Shown one piece after another: positions 60,001 through 64,000 of a stretch of DNA of 64,000 nt. This stretch comes from Desmodus rotundus (taxonomy: Eukaryota > Chordata > Mammalia > Chiroptera > Phyllostomidae), in assembly GCF_022682495.2 (NCBI RefSeq), contig NC_071387.1, forward strand, positions 149,962,347 to 150,026,346, given 5' to 3'. The translations under genes were made by a program, and so were the position numbers. A model generated the notes under the pieces. That model saw only the letters and a list, made by a program, of their open reading frames with translations. It was not told the DNA's origin and searched no databases. Each line of letters starts with the position of its first letter. The first letter of the stretch is position 1.

Positions 60001-61990
60001 ACTAAACTATTGTCATAATTTTAGTGGCTTATATAGGTGAAGTTGTGCAATGTATAATCATCACTTTGGTTGGTGTACACTAGAATATTTTTACCTACTG
60101 CGTAGTTTAGAATGTGTTTTGCCCTGCATGCTGTTTGCTGCCTGAATGACTGCGTTTTTCTACTGTTGGGTACCTTGACATGTCACTTGGCATCATGAAA
60201 GGATATGGATGTATAAAGTATTACCTCTGATCAGTTACCTTATATTCACAGGTGTAAGTATAAAAGTAGGTCATTAATTTCCTCGATGGTTTGTAACTGC
60301 CTATATTTTTCATACTGACTTTGGGTCATAACTATTGTCAGCATTCAAATCCACCATAAATGGTAATCTACCTCTTTTGTTTTTTTTCTAAAGCAGTAAC
60401 ATTTCCAAAGTTCTTAAATTTCATTATTAAAAAAAAAACCTGCAGGTTTTCATCTGTTATTCAAAGAGTAACACTAAGTCTATTTTTATCTATTCTCTCT
60501 TACATTCAAGACATGATATTAAATGTTATGAAATAGTAAAACCATAATCTCTGGTTCTGGGGGGTCGTTGGTATGTGTAGTGCCCCAGATAATAGGAAAT
60601 CTAAGGATTGTTACATTTATTTCACTTTGAAACATCTTGTTGTATGTCACATTAATTTACTCCCAAGTTTGAATTTTAAGACAACTGACCATTTTCTCCT
60701 TTATAACATTAACATGTTAGTGTGTTCAGCTAAGCTGTGAGAAAAGCATATGCTGTCTTAATGTATTTGATAGCACTTGCCCAGAAGGAGGTCACGTTAT
60801 TAAAAGACCTTTCCAGTAGGAACCAACAGGAGAAATACTTCTCTGCCGACCTTAAAAATGTCTTGGTTTGGCTCCTCGGTCTGTACCTTTGTGTTGGTAA
60901 TAGAATTTAGGTCTGGACACCCTAGGAATTGTAGTTAGGAGACGAGAAAAGATGGCACTTGGGAATGGACTGGCTGGCCAGTAACGGTAATTGGGGGGTT
61001 ATTTTAGTTTCTTTCTATTTACCGGTTTTCAGAATTTCAAGGGCTTTGAATAAGTGGTTCTTCAGGAGCACTGGCAGCTACAAGGGGTAAACTTAGCTAC
61101 GCACGAAAATGACACACAGTTATCAGAATTGATACCACTTAAATAGATAATTTCTGTTGATTACTGACGAGAAAGTTTGTAACCTAACATTTGGGCAGTA
61201 TTTTGTTTCTACTTAATACAAATGACCGAGGATTTTTCCTATGAATCAAAAGTAGATATTAATGATAACAATGATACTGATAACATAACTGTTTTTGGAT
61301 TCCTTTGATCAGAATAATATTGCTTTAAAAATCCTCCTGTACTTTTTGCCTAATGTGAACTTACTATTTGATTAGAAATATGACAAAATGCAGTGGCCAT
61401 TCAGGGAAAAAAATATTTAGCTATGTATATAAAGTTTTTATTTGCCAAATAGAGTTGAATAACATTTATCAAGATCTGGTATATGCAAAACTAGCAGTCC
61501 CTTTCTGGTAGGTTGATACAGTTGTTTTCATTATAAATCCAAAAAGTTTCCTGTTTCAGGTTAGGAAATAGCAAAAAGACCTAATGTTCTGTTTTCACAC
61601 CATGTGCCAGGTAGCCAATCTGAACCCTAAGGACCTCTCATACACCTTAAAGGATTACGTTTTTAAAGAGCTGCAGAGAGATTGGCCAGGGTACAGTGAG
61701 ATGGACAGGCAGTCATTAGAGTCGGTGCTGTCCAGGTAAGTTCTGTTGTTAATTTTTTCCTTTAAAAATGATGCAAACAAAATTATTTTGGTCACTGTTA
61801 TTTTAGTGTTGAGCTGAGGGAAAATAAAAAAGCAAGAATAAGCTTTCTATCATGAAAATTTAAAAATGCTCTCCATAACTAGAGCCTGTGTGTCCTTTAC
61901 AGAAAACTAAATCCATCTCAGAATGCTGCCAGCACCAGACGTTCCGAATCTCCTGTATGTTCTGGTAGAGACGCTGCATCTTCTCCTCAG
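15040..61990 (+). CDS. ELL2: ELL2, RNA polymerase II elongation factor (partial, six internal exons)
   Basis: The coding region is the join of 15040-15087, 46360-46481, 52567-52730, 59380-59639, 61611-61735 and 61903-61990, giving 807 nt and 269 codons with no stop. The product matches ELL2 as I remember it, from about residue 50 to 318. Recognisable stretches are [54 protein letters not shown] and [16 protein letters not shown]. In the family, ELL2 suppresses RNA polymerase II pausing as part of the super elongation complex (AFF1/AFF4, P-TEFb, ENL/AF9). It also acts in snRNA transcription and promotes secretory immunoglobulin mRNA processing in plasma cells. It is nuclear. The part seen is the N-terminal ELL region ending in the winged-helix segment. 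The first ~49 residues and the C-terminal half with the occludin-like domain lie outside. Paralogues ELL and ELL3 fit less well in the exon 4-5 sequence. Confidence 0.97.
19553..19742. mobile_element. Non-autonomous hAT MITE, 190 bp
   Basis: The terminal inverted repeats are about 32 bp: the left end starts CAGGGGTGTCAAACTCATTT and the right end is its near-complement ending GAGTTTGACGCCCTG. Inside them a second inverted stretch (GGTTGCCTTCAAAG / CTTTGAAGGCAACC) extends the fold-back. The flanking 8-bp duplication TTCTATAG is identical on both sides (19545-19552, 19743-19750), which defines a hAT insertion. No transposase is encoded. The intact duplication suggests modest age. Confidence 0.93.
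21752..21845 (-). mobile_element. LINE-2 3' end (antisense)
   Basis: TTCATTCACTAAGCATTTAT, CTCACTGTGTACCAGGCACC and GGTAGACAATGTATAGAC fit the reversed LINE-2 tail. Confidence 0.6.
22055..22145 (-). mobile_element. LINE-2 or MIR tail fragment (antisense)
   Basis: CTCTTACTATGTGTAAGGCC followed by CTATCCTAGGCACACAAG fits the tail shared by LINE-2 and MIR. The fragment is too short to decide between them. Confidence 0.45.
22905..23155 (-). mobile_element. MIR SINE, nearly full length (antisense)
   Basis: CTAAGCACTTTAAATGTTAT, CATTTAATCCTCACAGGAAC, ATCCCCGTTTTGCTGATTTG and CACCTGATTCCAGAGCCTGC give the full reversed MIR order. Confidence 0.78.
23158..23375 (-). mobile_element. LINE-2 3' part (antisense)
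   Basis: AAACATTTGTTGAGCACCTC, GAGGTAATGTTTGAGCTGAT and GTTTGAAGGATTTACCAGG match reversed LINE-2 3' sequence in the expected order. Confidence 0.6.
24290..24491 (-). mobile_element. VES-type bat SINE (antisense)
   Basis: The head (rc of CACTGAGCCACACCAGCCAG) is at the right and the T-rich tail at the left. Flanking direct repeats AGGACATTT at 24281-24289 and 24492-24500 are identical. The body closely matches the copy at 2.5 kb, so both belong to the same subfamily. Confidence 0.88.
25165..25650 (+). mobile_element. Older LINE-1 ORF2 fragment
   Basis: The stretch runs from a decayed [13 protein letters not shown] reverse transcriptase motif (AGATGCCAAAAAGACATTTG), through CCCACTCTCACCTCTATAG, to GCAGATAATCC. 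It is more diverged than the neighbouring LINE-1 copies and ends at the sense SINE. Confidence 0.6.
25671..25931 (+). mobile_element. VES-type bat SINE (sense)
   Basis: This is the only sense-oriented copy. It begins CCCTGGCCAGTGTGGCTTAG, contains the B-box-like GTTGGATTCCC and the ATCGATGTTTCTCTCTCAC segment, and ends in an AAATAAAT-repeat tail. It sits between an old LINE-1 fragment and a second LINE-1. I do not see clear target duplications. Confidence 0.88.
25940..26095 (-). mobile_element. LINE-1 ORF2 fragment, inverted relative to its neighbour
   Basis: The stretch TTAATTCTTCCAATATATGA followed by GCATGGAATATC is antisense LINE-1 ORF2 sequence from well downstream of the endonuclease region. 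It abuts the sense fragment at 26096 without a spacer. Confidence 0.55.
26096..28135 (+). mobile_element. LINE-1 ORF2 remnant (sense)
   Basis: The insertion starts inside the endonuclease part of ORF2 (AAAGACATAGAGTGGCTAAA). It continues through the endonuclease C-terminus (open 26535-26897, with [13 protein letters not shown]), the linker and the reverse transcriptase (FTGEFYQ-like at 27365, [11 protein letters not shown] at 27520, an altered catalytic region near 27905). It stops near CCAAGGAGGGGGAATACC. Many stops and frame changes interrupt it and the 3' end is missing. It is dead. Confidence 0.9.
30825..34999 (-). mobile_element. LINE-1, 3' two-thirds (antisense)
   Basis: Read on the - strand, this runs from the endonuclease part of ORF2 (right) through reverse transcriptase and C-terminal domain to the 3' UTR (left, with a 13-C run near 30919). 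Recognisable open segments on the - strand include 32535-32819 and 32911-33096 ([11 protein letters not shown] near the reverse transcriptase catalytic region, with FAND in place of the usual FADD). Frames are broken repeatedly. A VES SINE interrupts it at 32166-32369. The C-terminal ORF2 stretch with [18 protein letters not shown] residues is at 31216-31476. Confidence 0.92.
32166..32369 (-). mobile_element. VES-type SINE nested in LINE-1
   Basis: The head is the rc of GAGCTACCCAGCCAGGGC, with the CATTAATTGGTTGCTTCTTG body version. It interrupts the - strand LINE-1. The host sequence TAGTTT appears on both sides (32160-32165 and 32370-32375) as a short duplication. It is therefore younger than the LINE-1. 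Confidence 0.82.
34993..35028. repeat. Perfect 15-bp palindrome at a LINE-1 inversion junction
   Basis: CTTTTTACTGAAGTG at 34993-35007 is exactly complementary to CACTTCAGTAAAAAG at 35014-35028, with a 6-base loop TTTAAC. The LINE-1 orientation switches here from antisense to sense. Confidence 0.95.
35014..35255 (+). mobile_element. Inverted LINE-1 reverse-transcriptase segment
   Basis: This 240-bp piece is in the opposite orientation to the LINE-1 on both sides. It closely matches the reverse complement of 33180-33420 of the same element, sharing the odd segment AACTAAAAGTGTTCTTAAGA. It differs by a 10-bp gap and a few substitutions. It encodes the recognisable CRKAFDKIQ and NIILNGE residues. 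Confidence 0.85.
35256..35400 (-). mobile_element. LINE-1 inter-ORF region (antisense)
   Basis: After the inverted piece the orientation returns to antisense. AAAGAAGTCCCTTTAACTTT and CTTGTAATACTGGTTTGGTG resemble the ORF1/ORF2 junction region of mammalian LINE-1. The element then fades out, so ORF1 is mostly missing. Confidence 0.6.
36280..36435 (-). mobile_element. LINE-1 3' UTR fragment (antisense)
   Basis: GGAGTTATAGTTGACATGTA, TTTCAGGTGTACAACATAAT and TAACATCCATCACCATACA are typical of a laurasiatherian LINE-1 3' UTR read on the opposite strand. Only the 3' end is present. Confidence 0.6.
36465..36645 (-). mobile_element. MIR SINE (antisense)
   Basis: GAGGCTAAGTTACTTGGCCA, AGGTAGCACAGATAACAGG and CTGCTCCAGAGCTCATGG match the reversed MIR core and 5' region. 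Confidence 0.65.
37274..37498 (-). mobile_element. VES-type SINE (antisense, diverged)
   Basis: The head is at the right (rc of CTGAGCAACACTGGCCTGGG) and the A-tail side at the left. Imperfect flanking repeats lie at 37261-37273 and 37499-37511, with 10 of 13 positions matching. Divergence in the head suggests an older insertion. Confidence 0.82.
38370..39140 (-). mobile_element. LINE-2 3' part (antisense)
   Basis: TAAGTATTTATTGTGGTCC at the left is the antisense LINE-2 tail. CTTTTGAGCTGAGTCTTAAG and TGATTAGAGGATGGGATC further right match LINE-2 internal sequence read in reverse. It is diverged, with approximate boundaries. Confidence 0.6.
39745..39785. repeat. Short TG/CA inverted run
   Basis: TGTGTGTATATGTG is followed at once by TACACACATGCACAC. 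This alternating purine-pyrimidine stretch can fold back on itself. It is an ordinary microsatellite relic. Confidence 0.6.
39800..40075 (+). mobile_element. LINE-2 3' end (sense)
   Basis: CCTTGATTTCTCTTTCTTTC near the start and TAGAACAGTGCCTGACATAG with CGCTCAGTTAATATTTATAA at the end match LINE-2. The middle is shortened by deletion. Confidence 0.6.
41118..41318. mobile_element. hAT-Charlie-like non-autonomous element
   Basis: The right end reads GGTTGGACACCCCTG and the left end TGTCCAACCTTTTGGC, partial inverted repeats of a CAGGGGTGTCCAACC type. The interior (GGGACACACTGGAGGAAG, TGTGTTGGGTCACATTC, GCCATCCTGGGCTGCATG) resembles a mammal-wide hAT element that I remember from human DNA. No clear 8-bp duplication survives. 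It is older than the 19.6-kb MITE. Confidence 0.75.
41655..41830 (-). mobile_element. LINE-2 3' end (antisense)
   Basis: TTCATTCATTCAACAAAGGA, TTTTCCAGGTGTTGGTGATA and CAGGGGAGAAAGACAATAAC match the reversed LINE-2 tail. Confidence 0.6.
41895..42010 (+). mobile_element. MIR-like fragment
   Basis: CTTGAGCAAGTCACGGGGAC, then GAAGAAACTCAGCTAGATCA and TCTCAAAGACCCTGTCAG, resembles a MIR variant. Confidence 0.42.
44640..44745 (+). mobile_element. Old DNA-transposon relic (hAT-like)
   Basis: The stretch TCTCAACCTCAGCCCAACTG followed by GACATTTTAGACTGGGTG and GTGGGGGCTGTCCTG resembles the left part of a eutherian MER-type hAT relic. The rest is missing. The call rests on memory of the consensus alone. 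Confidence 0.4.
45545..45700 (-). mobile_element. LINE-2 3' end (antisense)
   Basis: GTTTATTGAGCTTCTACCGT, GTGCCAGGAATATGTGC and TTTCCCATCTGGTAGAG match the reversed LINE-2 tail. Confidence 0.6.
46360..46481 (+). CDS. ELL2: ELL2 third coding exon (122 nt)
   Basis: This exon encodes [34 protein letters not shown] and IQQRLS, and ends two bases into a codon. The acceptor is CTCCTTTTAG ending at 46359. The donor is AA|GTAAGT starting at 46482. The last exon base is A, where a G is usual. The split codon, completed by the C at 52567, reads AAC (Asn). I recall serine in human, from AG|C. The segment belongs to the conserved N-terminal ELL fold. Confidence 0.96.
46595..46700 (-). mobile_element. 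LINE-2 3' end (antisense)
   Basis: TTTGACAAATATTGAGCGCC followed by TACTCTGTAGC is the reversed LINE-2 tail. The match fades after about 100 bp. Confidence 0.5.
47530..47740. mobile_element. Old non-autonomous hAT relic
   Basis: The segment contains GCTACTGGCCGCATGTAGCT, later GGCCACATGTCTGGTTGC, and ends GAAAGTTCTATGGGACAGT. This order matches a eutherian non-autonomous hAT family with internal CCACATGTGGC palindromes. It is decayed and the boundaries are approximate. Confidence 0.5.
47760..47885 (-). mobile_element. Possible MIR fragment (antisense)
   Basis: GGTCACTTACCCACAGTTAT followed by GGAGCTGGTTAGTTAGTGAC and a GCTGAGTTCTATC stretch resembles the reversed MIR core. Confidence 0.4.
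49200..50420 (+). mobile_element. LINE-2 (reverse transcriptase and 3' end)
   Basis: The LINE-2 order is clear: CCACCATTCCACTGAAACTG, CATTTCACACTACTGACCAC, CTCCTATGACATACTGC, GTAGCCTCCTAACTGCTCTC, GATGAAGCCCAAAATCCATG, TCTAGGAAATCTTTGC. It ends AGAGAGCTCCTAAAAAGAGG and CTGAATAAATATTTATGAG, the typical 3' UTR. Frames are broken throughout. It is the best-preserved LINE-2 in the window. Confidence 0.82.
51441..51534. promoter_or_regulatory. Hairpin with paired ZNF143/THAP11-like (SBS) motifs
   Basis: Left arm 51441-51479 and right arm 51496-51534 are complementary at 36 of 39 positions around a 16-nt loop. Each arm carries a match to the SBS core ACTACANNTCCCA: ACTACAACTCCCATCATGC at 51463-51481 on the + strand and ACTACAGCTCCCATCATCC at 51494-51512 on the - strand. 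The core is the known ZNF143/THAP11 recognition sequence of many vertebrate promoters. Binding here is inference, and the motif may simply be part of the transposon. Confidence 0.5.
51592..52015. repeat. 27-bp tandem array, 16 units
   Basis: The unit consists of CAGCAGCAG, then ATCCCCCCATA, then ACAGTGT. I count 16 units: eleven of 27 bp, three of 24 bp and two of 28 bp with an extra C, while the last is cut at 26. The sum is exactly 424 bp. Variants include ATCTCCCC alternating with ATCCCCCC in units 2-5, ACAGCGT in three neighbouring units, and ATAGCGT in two 24-bp units. Because most units are multiples of three and lack stops, several frames on both strands stay open. That is not evidence of a gene. 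Confidence 0.95.
52567..52730 (+). CDS. ELL2: ELL2 fourth coding exon (164 nt)
   Basis: After one base completing the split codon, the exon reads [38 protein letters not shown] and [16 protein letters not shown], ending with the first base of a glycine codon. The acceptor ends in CTGACAG at 52566. The donor is G|GTTTGT at 52731, weaker than the other donors of this gene. If the donor were skipped, the frame would run only ten more codons before a stop, so a retained intron would truncate the protein. The exon begins 273 bp after the end of a 1.23-kb DNA transposon. Confidence 0.96.
54381..54408. repeat. Perfect 12-bp inverted repeat
   Basis: GGTACGGGAATT at 54381-54392 and AATTCCCGTACC at 54397-54408 are exact complements around a 4-base loop. 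The stem would extend by pairing TGAATGGTAC (54367-54376) with the outer right flank if a 9-base insertion is looped out. Confidence 0.9.
54590..54830 (-). mobile_element. Possible CR1/L3-type LINE relic
   Basis: TTTGTTGCTCTCCTCTGTAC, GCCTCCAATTCTTCACC and AAACTGGACACGCTATTC resemble the reversed 3' part of an ancient CR1/L3 LINE. This is a weak call from memory. Confidence 0.4.
55040..55170 (-). mobile_element. MIR fragment (antisense)
   Basis: CTTATTGAGTGCTTGTGATG, CACCAGGCACTGGTTAGC, TCACCCTATCAGGTAGGTGG and a TTATAATTACC stretch match the reversed MIR 3' half. Confidence 0.55.
55870..55990 (+). mobile_element. MIR-like fragment
   Basis: TTGGACAAATCATTTAACAT, CCTTAATTTTCTCAAATAT and CTAAGGTTCTTTGGAGCTTT fit a MIR-related 3' half. 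Confidence 0.42.
57765..57905 (+). mobile_element. MIR fragment
   Basis: TTTTCCCATCTGTGAAATGG, CACCTACCTTGTCAGGG and GTGTGTAAAGCTCTTAGCAC match the MIR 3' half. Confidence 0.62.
59380..59639 (+). CDS. ELL2: ELL2 fifth coding exon (260 nt)
   Basis: The exon starts with two bases completing a glycine codon and reads [55 protein letters not shown] and [20 protein letters not shown], ending ILQQ in phase 0. The acceptor is GGACTTTAG ending at 59379 and the donor is GTGAGA at 59640. The basic linker ([14 protein letters not shown]) leads into the winged-helix segment of ELL proteins, which starts near RPYRDR. The frame happens to stay open upstream into the intron to about 59082 and downstream to 59726. 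That is chance, because neither extension resembles ELL2. Confidence 0.97.
59640..61610 (+). other. ELL2 fifth intron (2.0 kb)
   Basis: The donor is GTGAGA and the acceptor is TGTGCCAG. I see no repeat element, RNA gene or alternative exon here. The sequence is plain AT-rich intron. Confidence 0.9.
61611..61735 (+). CDS. ELL2: ELL2 sixth coding exon (125 nt)
   Basis: This exon encodes [38 protein letters not shown] and VLS, and ends two bases into an arginine codon. It completes the winged-helix segment begun in the preceding exon. The acceptor is TGTGCCAG ending at 61610. The donor is AG|GTAAGT at 61736. Confidence 0.97.
61736..61902 (+). other. ELL2 sixth intron (167 bp)
   Basis: This is a very short intron with GTAAGT donor and TCCTTTACAG acceptor. 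It has a pyrimidine tract and no repeat insertion. It is almost 190 times shorter than intron 2 of the same gene. Confidence 0.93.
61903..61990 (+). CDS. ELL2: ELL2 seventh coding exon (88 nt)
   Basis: After one base completing the split arginine codon, the exon reads [19 protein letters not shown] and [10 protein letters not shown], and ends in phase 0. The acceptor is TCCTTTACAG ending at 61902. The donor is CAG|GTATTC at 61991. This is the start of the low-complexity serine-rich linker between the N-terminal domain and the C-terminal occludin-like domain, and it is less conserved than the preceding exons. The next exon, expected to begin near KRLLDSEF, is not found before the right edge. 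Confidence 0.95.
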
Positions 61991-62029
61991 GTATTCTATA
62001 AAATTATATAAGCATAGTCCTAAAATGAA

Positions 62030-62195
62030 CCTAGGGGCCGACTAGTTCAGTTCCTCTGGTTCATATGTGAGAGCAGTTAGGCCCACAGGGGGTGTACAGC
62101 CTGTACACCGAAAGTCACAGAGCTAGTTTGCAGCAGAGCTCGGTCTAGAATTCACAGACCCCCTCTCAGCCCAGAACTCGTCTCCCCTGCCCTAC
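62030..62195 (-). mobile_element. Possible MIR fragment (antisense)
   Basis: GTCACAGAGCTAGTTTGCAG followed by CAGAGCTCGGTCTAGAATTC resembles the reversed MIR core. Confidence 0.42.
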
Positions 62196-62995
62196 AGTGC
62201 TTGTCTGAGTACATAATGTCTACCCTGCTTTTCCACTTTTCAGTTAGATCCCAATCAGAATATTGCAATTAGACTTTCATCCAGTTCAGTTTCCCCAGTG
62301 ATTCAATTTATCCTGGAAAAAGGTGGGGAGACCTTGGATAGTATTAGAGTTCAAGCCTGCATGGTTCTCAGAAGACCCTACCAGCCTTGAACTCTCCGTT
62401 TCCCAGGTCTTTAGGACTGACAGTGGCACAGACCTCTTTAACCCAGTCTGCTGACAGAGTGTTCCTCTCTCTGGACCCTCCTCCCAAGGATAAGGGAGAC
62501 AGGACAGATGCACGGCAGACAGTAAGCATGCCCTGGGCAAAGCCTGTTCGCGTCGCATGTCACAAAATGTTAGCAGCCGATCATGAGGAACAGAGGAGGA
62601 ACGAAATGAAAGCAACTCTGTCCTTGCATGTGCACTATCTATAGAAGCCTCAGTTTTACTGCCACTTACCATGGAGTTGCTTTTAGTTCTGATCTAATTA
62701 TATACCAAGTGCCAAATCAATGGTGCTAAATTGAAAACAGCTTAAAAAATAGGATGATTGACTTACTTTCTCTCAAGCTGAAGTTCCAGCCCTGGTATTT
62801 CATTGGATGTACTTGAAGACAATATGTACTTCAGATGTACTATAAGAGCCATCTAAATGTTCTTTTATACGCTCTTATACTTCTCAGCGATCTAAATGTT
62901 CTTTTTCATGTAAATACTGTTATTGTTATTGATGGATTGGGCTAATACTAGCATAATGTGAAAATTTTTTGAAACAAGAATTCCATATCATTTTT

Positions 62996-63176
62996 TTATC
63001 CTCACCCAAGGATATATTTATTGATTTTAGAGAGAGAGGAAGGGGGGAGAGAGACAGATGTGAGAGAGAAACATCGATCAGTTGCGCCTCCCATACTTGC
63101 CTGATCAGGGATCGAACCCACAGCCTTTTGGTGCATAGGACTATACTCCAACCAACTGAGTCAGCTGGCCAGGGCT
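62996..63176 (-). mobile_element. VES-type SINE (antisense)
   Basis: The head is the rc of TGAGTCAGCTGGCCAGGGC, the body contains GATCAGGGATCGAACCC, and the left end is T-rich. Target duplications are CCATATCATTTTT at 62983-62995 and CCACATCATTTTT at 63177-63189, one mismatch in 13. Confidence 0.87.
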
Positions 63177-63548
63177 CCACATCATTTTTATGGACCAATT
63201 ATTAAGATTTATTTTCCAATCCAGTGAAGGGGAGGGAAGTGAATAATATTTCAACAATGATAGAGAGACTTAGGGAAATTACTATGTAGGTGCTGGCTGT
63301 TCCCATGTTCAGACAGGTGAAATAATAAATGACAGCCAAAATATTTATAACTGGAACATCTTAGCATATTAGAGGAGATTAAATAAGTGTAGGCTTGTTG
63401 CCTTTTACTTACCCTTATTAGTTCTGACAGAGTGAAATGGTGCGAACTGTGGCCACCTCTCTTTAATACTCTCCTGAATGGCATAGTCTCTTGGGGATCT
63501 TAGGATGGGGCTGTATAATCAAAAGATAAGAGCTCTAAGAAACATGTA

Positions 63549-64000
63549 CGAGGGGGGATCCCCCCAAAACTGGAATTTATTTATAAAAAATTGTATTTAT
63601 TTATAAAAATTGTGTATTTATTCTTACATGTTTAAACTTTAGTCACCTTCAAAGTACTCTCCATTTGATGCAATACACCTATTGAGACAGTTTTCCACTG
63701 CTCAGAACAGTTTTTGAACTGGTCAATTTTGATGCCCTTTAGTTCTTCTGCCATTTTTTTGTTTCACCTCTTCCACATCAGCAAAACATTTCCCTTCGAG
63801 GACTTTTTTTCATCTGGGGAAACAAAAAAAAGTCTCTGGTGTGAGATCAGGTGCATAGGGAGGATGGGGCATGGCGATCCTTCTGTTTTTGGTCAAAAAC
63901 TGCTGAACACTCAGAGCGGTGTGGGCAGGTGTGCTCGTAAATCACCCGTCATGAAATGGGCAAATGTGTTGAAAGAGTCTAAAAAAAAAATCACTGAAGC
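63549..64000 (-). mobile_element. mariner transposon, 3' part, cut by the window edge
   Basis: The terminus starts CGAGGGGGGATCCCCCC next to a TA at 63547-63548. About 90 bp in, the - strand reads into the end of a mariner transposase, so the element's 3' end is at the left. The other terminus lies beyond the window. The untranslated tail near 63575-63620 contains a partial duplication around TATTTATAAAAATTG. Confidence 0.88.
63639..64000 (-). pseudogene. Degenerate mariner transposase, C-terminal part
   Basis: On the - strand one frame shows PHPPYAPDLTP, FFLFPQMKKVLEGK and FADVEEVKQK, and later NRCIASNGEYFEGD before a TAA at 63639-63641. The PDL motif holds the last aspartate of the mariner DD34D catalytic triad and is retained. 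The reading is broken. An in-frame TGA lies at 63942-63944, just before the AHT motif. Between VKQK and ENCLN the recognisable sequence moves to another frame and back, implying at least two indels. The element could not encode an active enzyme. The N-terminal part is outside the window. Confidence 0.85.

Larger units (their letters stand above)
61991..64000 (+). other. ELL2 seventh intron (5' part)
   Basis: The intron begins GTATTC and continues past the window. It holds a MIR-like relic, an antisense VES-type SINE with 13-bp flanking duplications, and the 3' part of a mariner element that runs off the edge. No further ELL2 exon is visible. Confidence 0.88.

Noticed and set aside
61991..64000. 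Next ELL2 exon (expected to begin near KRLLDSEF)
   Set aside because: No acceptor followed by a matching coding stretch is present, so the exon must lie to the right of the window.

Overview
This window is mammalian nuclear DNA, most likely from a bat. It is AT-rich with long introns. It carries at least seven copies of a tRNA-derived SINE of the bat VES type (head matching GCCCTGGCTGGTGTAGCTCA, usually antisense here), along with LINE-1, LINE-2, MIR and young-looking DNA transposons of the hAT and Tc1/mariner groups. The VES-type SINE together with recent cut-and-paste transposons points to Chiroptera. I cannot name the species.

The only gene I can support is ELL2, an RNA polymerase II elongation factor, on the + strand. 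Six consecutive internal coding exons are present, with consensus splice sites and fully compatible phases: 15040-15087, 46360-46481, 52567-52730, 59380-59639, 61611-61735 and 61903-61990. Together they give 807 nt, or 269 uninterrupted codons, corresponding to about residues 50-318 of the ~640-residue protein. The first exon, with its promoter, lies before the window. The exons for the C-terminal half, including the occludin-like domain, lie after it.

Layout: 1-15039 is the end of the first intron (SINEs, a decayed LINE-2, MIR). Then comes a 31-kb second intron holding a hAT MITE with a perfect 8-bp target duplication, a + strand LINE-1 (26.1-28.1 kb) and a larger - strand LINE-1 (30.8-35.4 kb). 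The - strand LINE-1 contains an inverted segment beginning at a perfect 15-bp palindrome. Intron 3 holds a LINE-2 and, 273 bp before the fourth exon, a 1.23-kb TA-flanked transposon. That transposon contains a 39-bp-arm hairpin with two ZNF143-like motifs and a 16-unit, 27-bp tandem array. Introns 4-6 are mostly plain. The truncated last intron holds a SINE and the 3' part of a broken mariner element that runs off the right edge.

The exons encode most of the N-terminal ELL region, including the winged-helix segment. All other long reading frames in the window are transposon remnants, tandem-repeat artefacts or chance frames. Repeat calls were made by eye from remembered consensus sequences, so boundaries of old elements are approximate.
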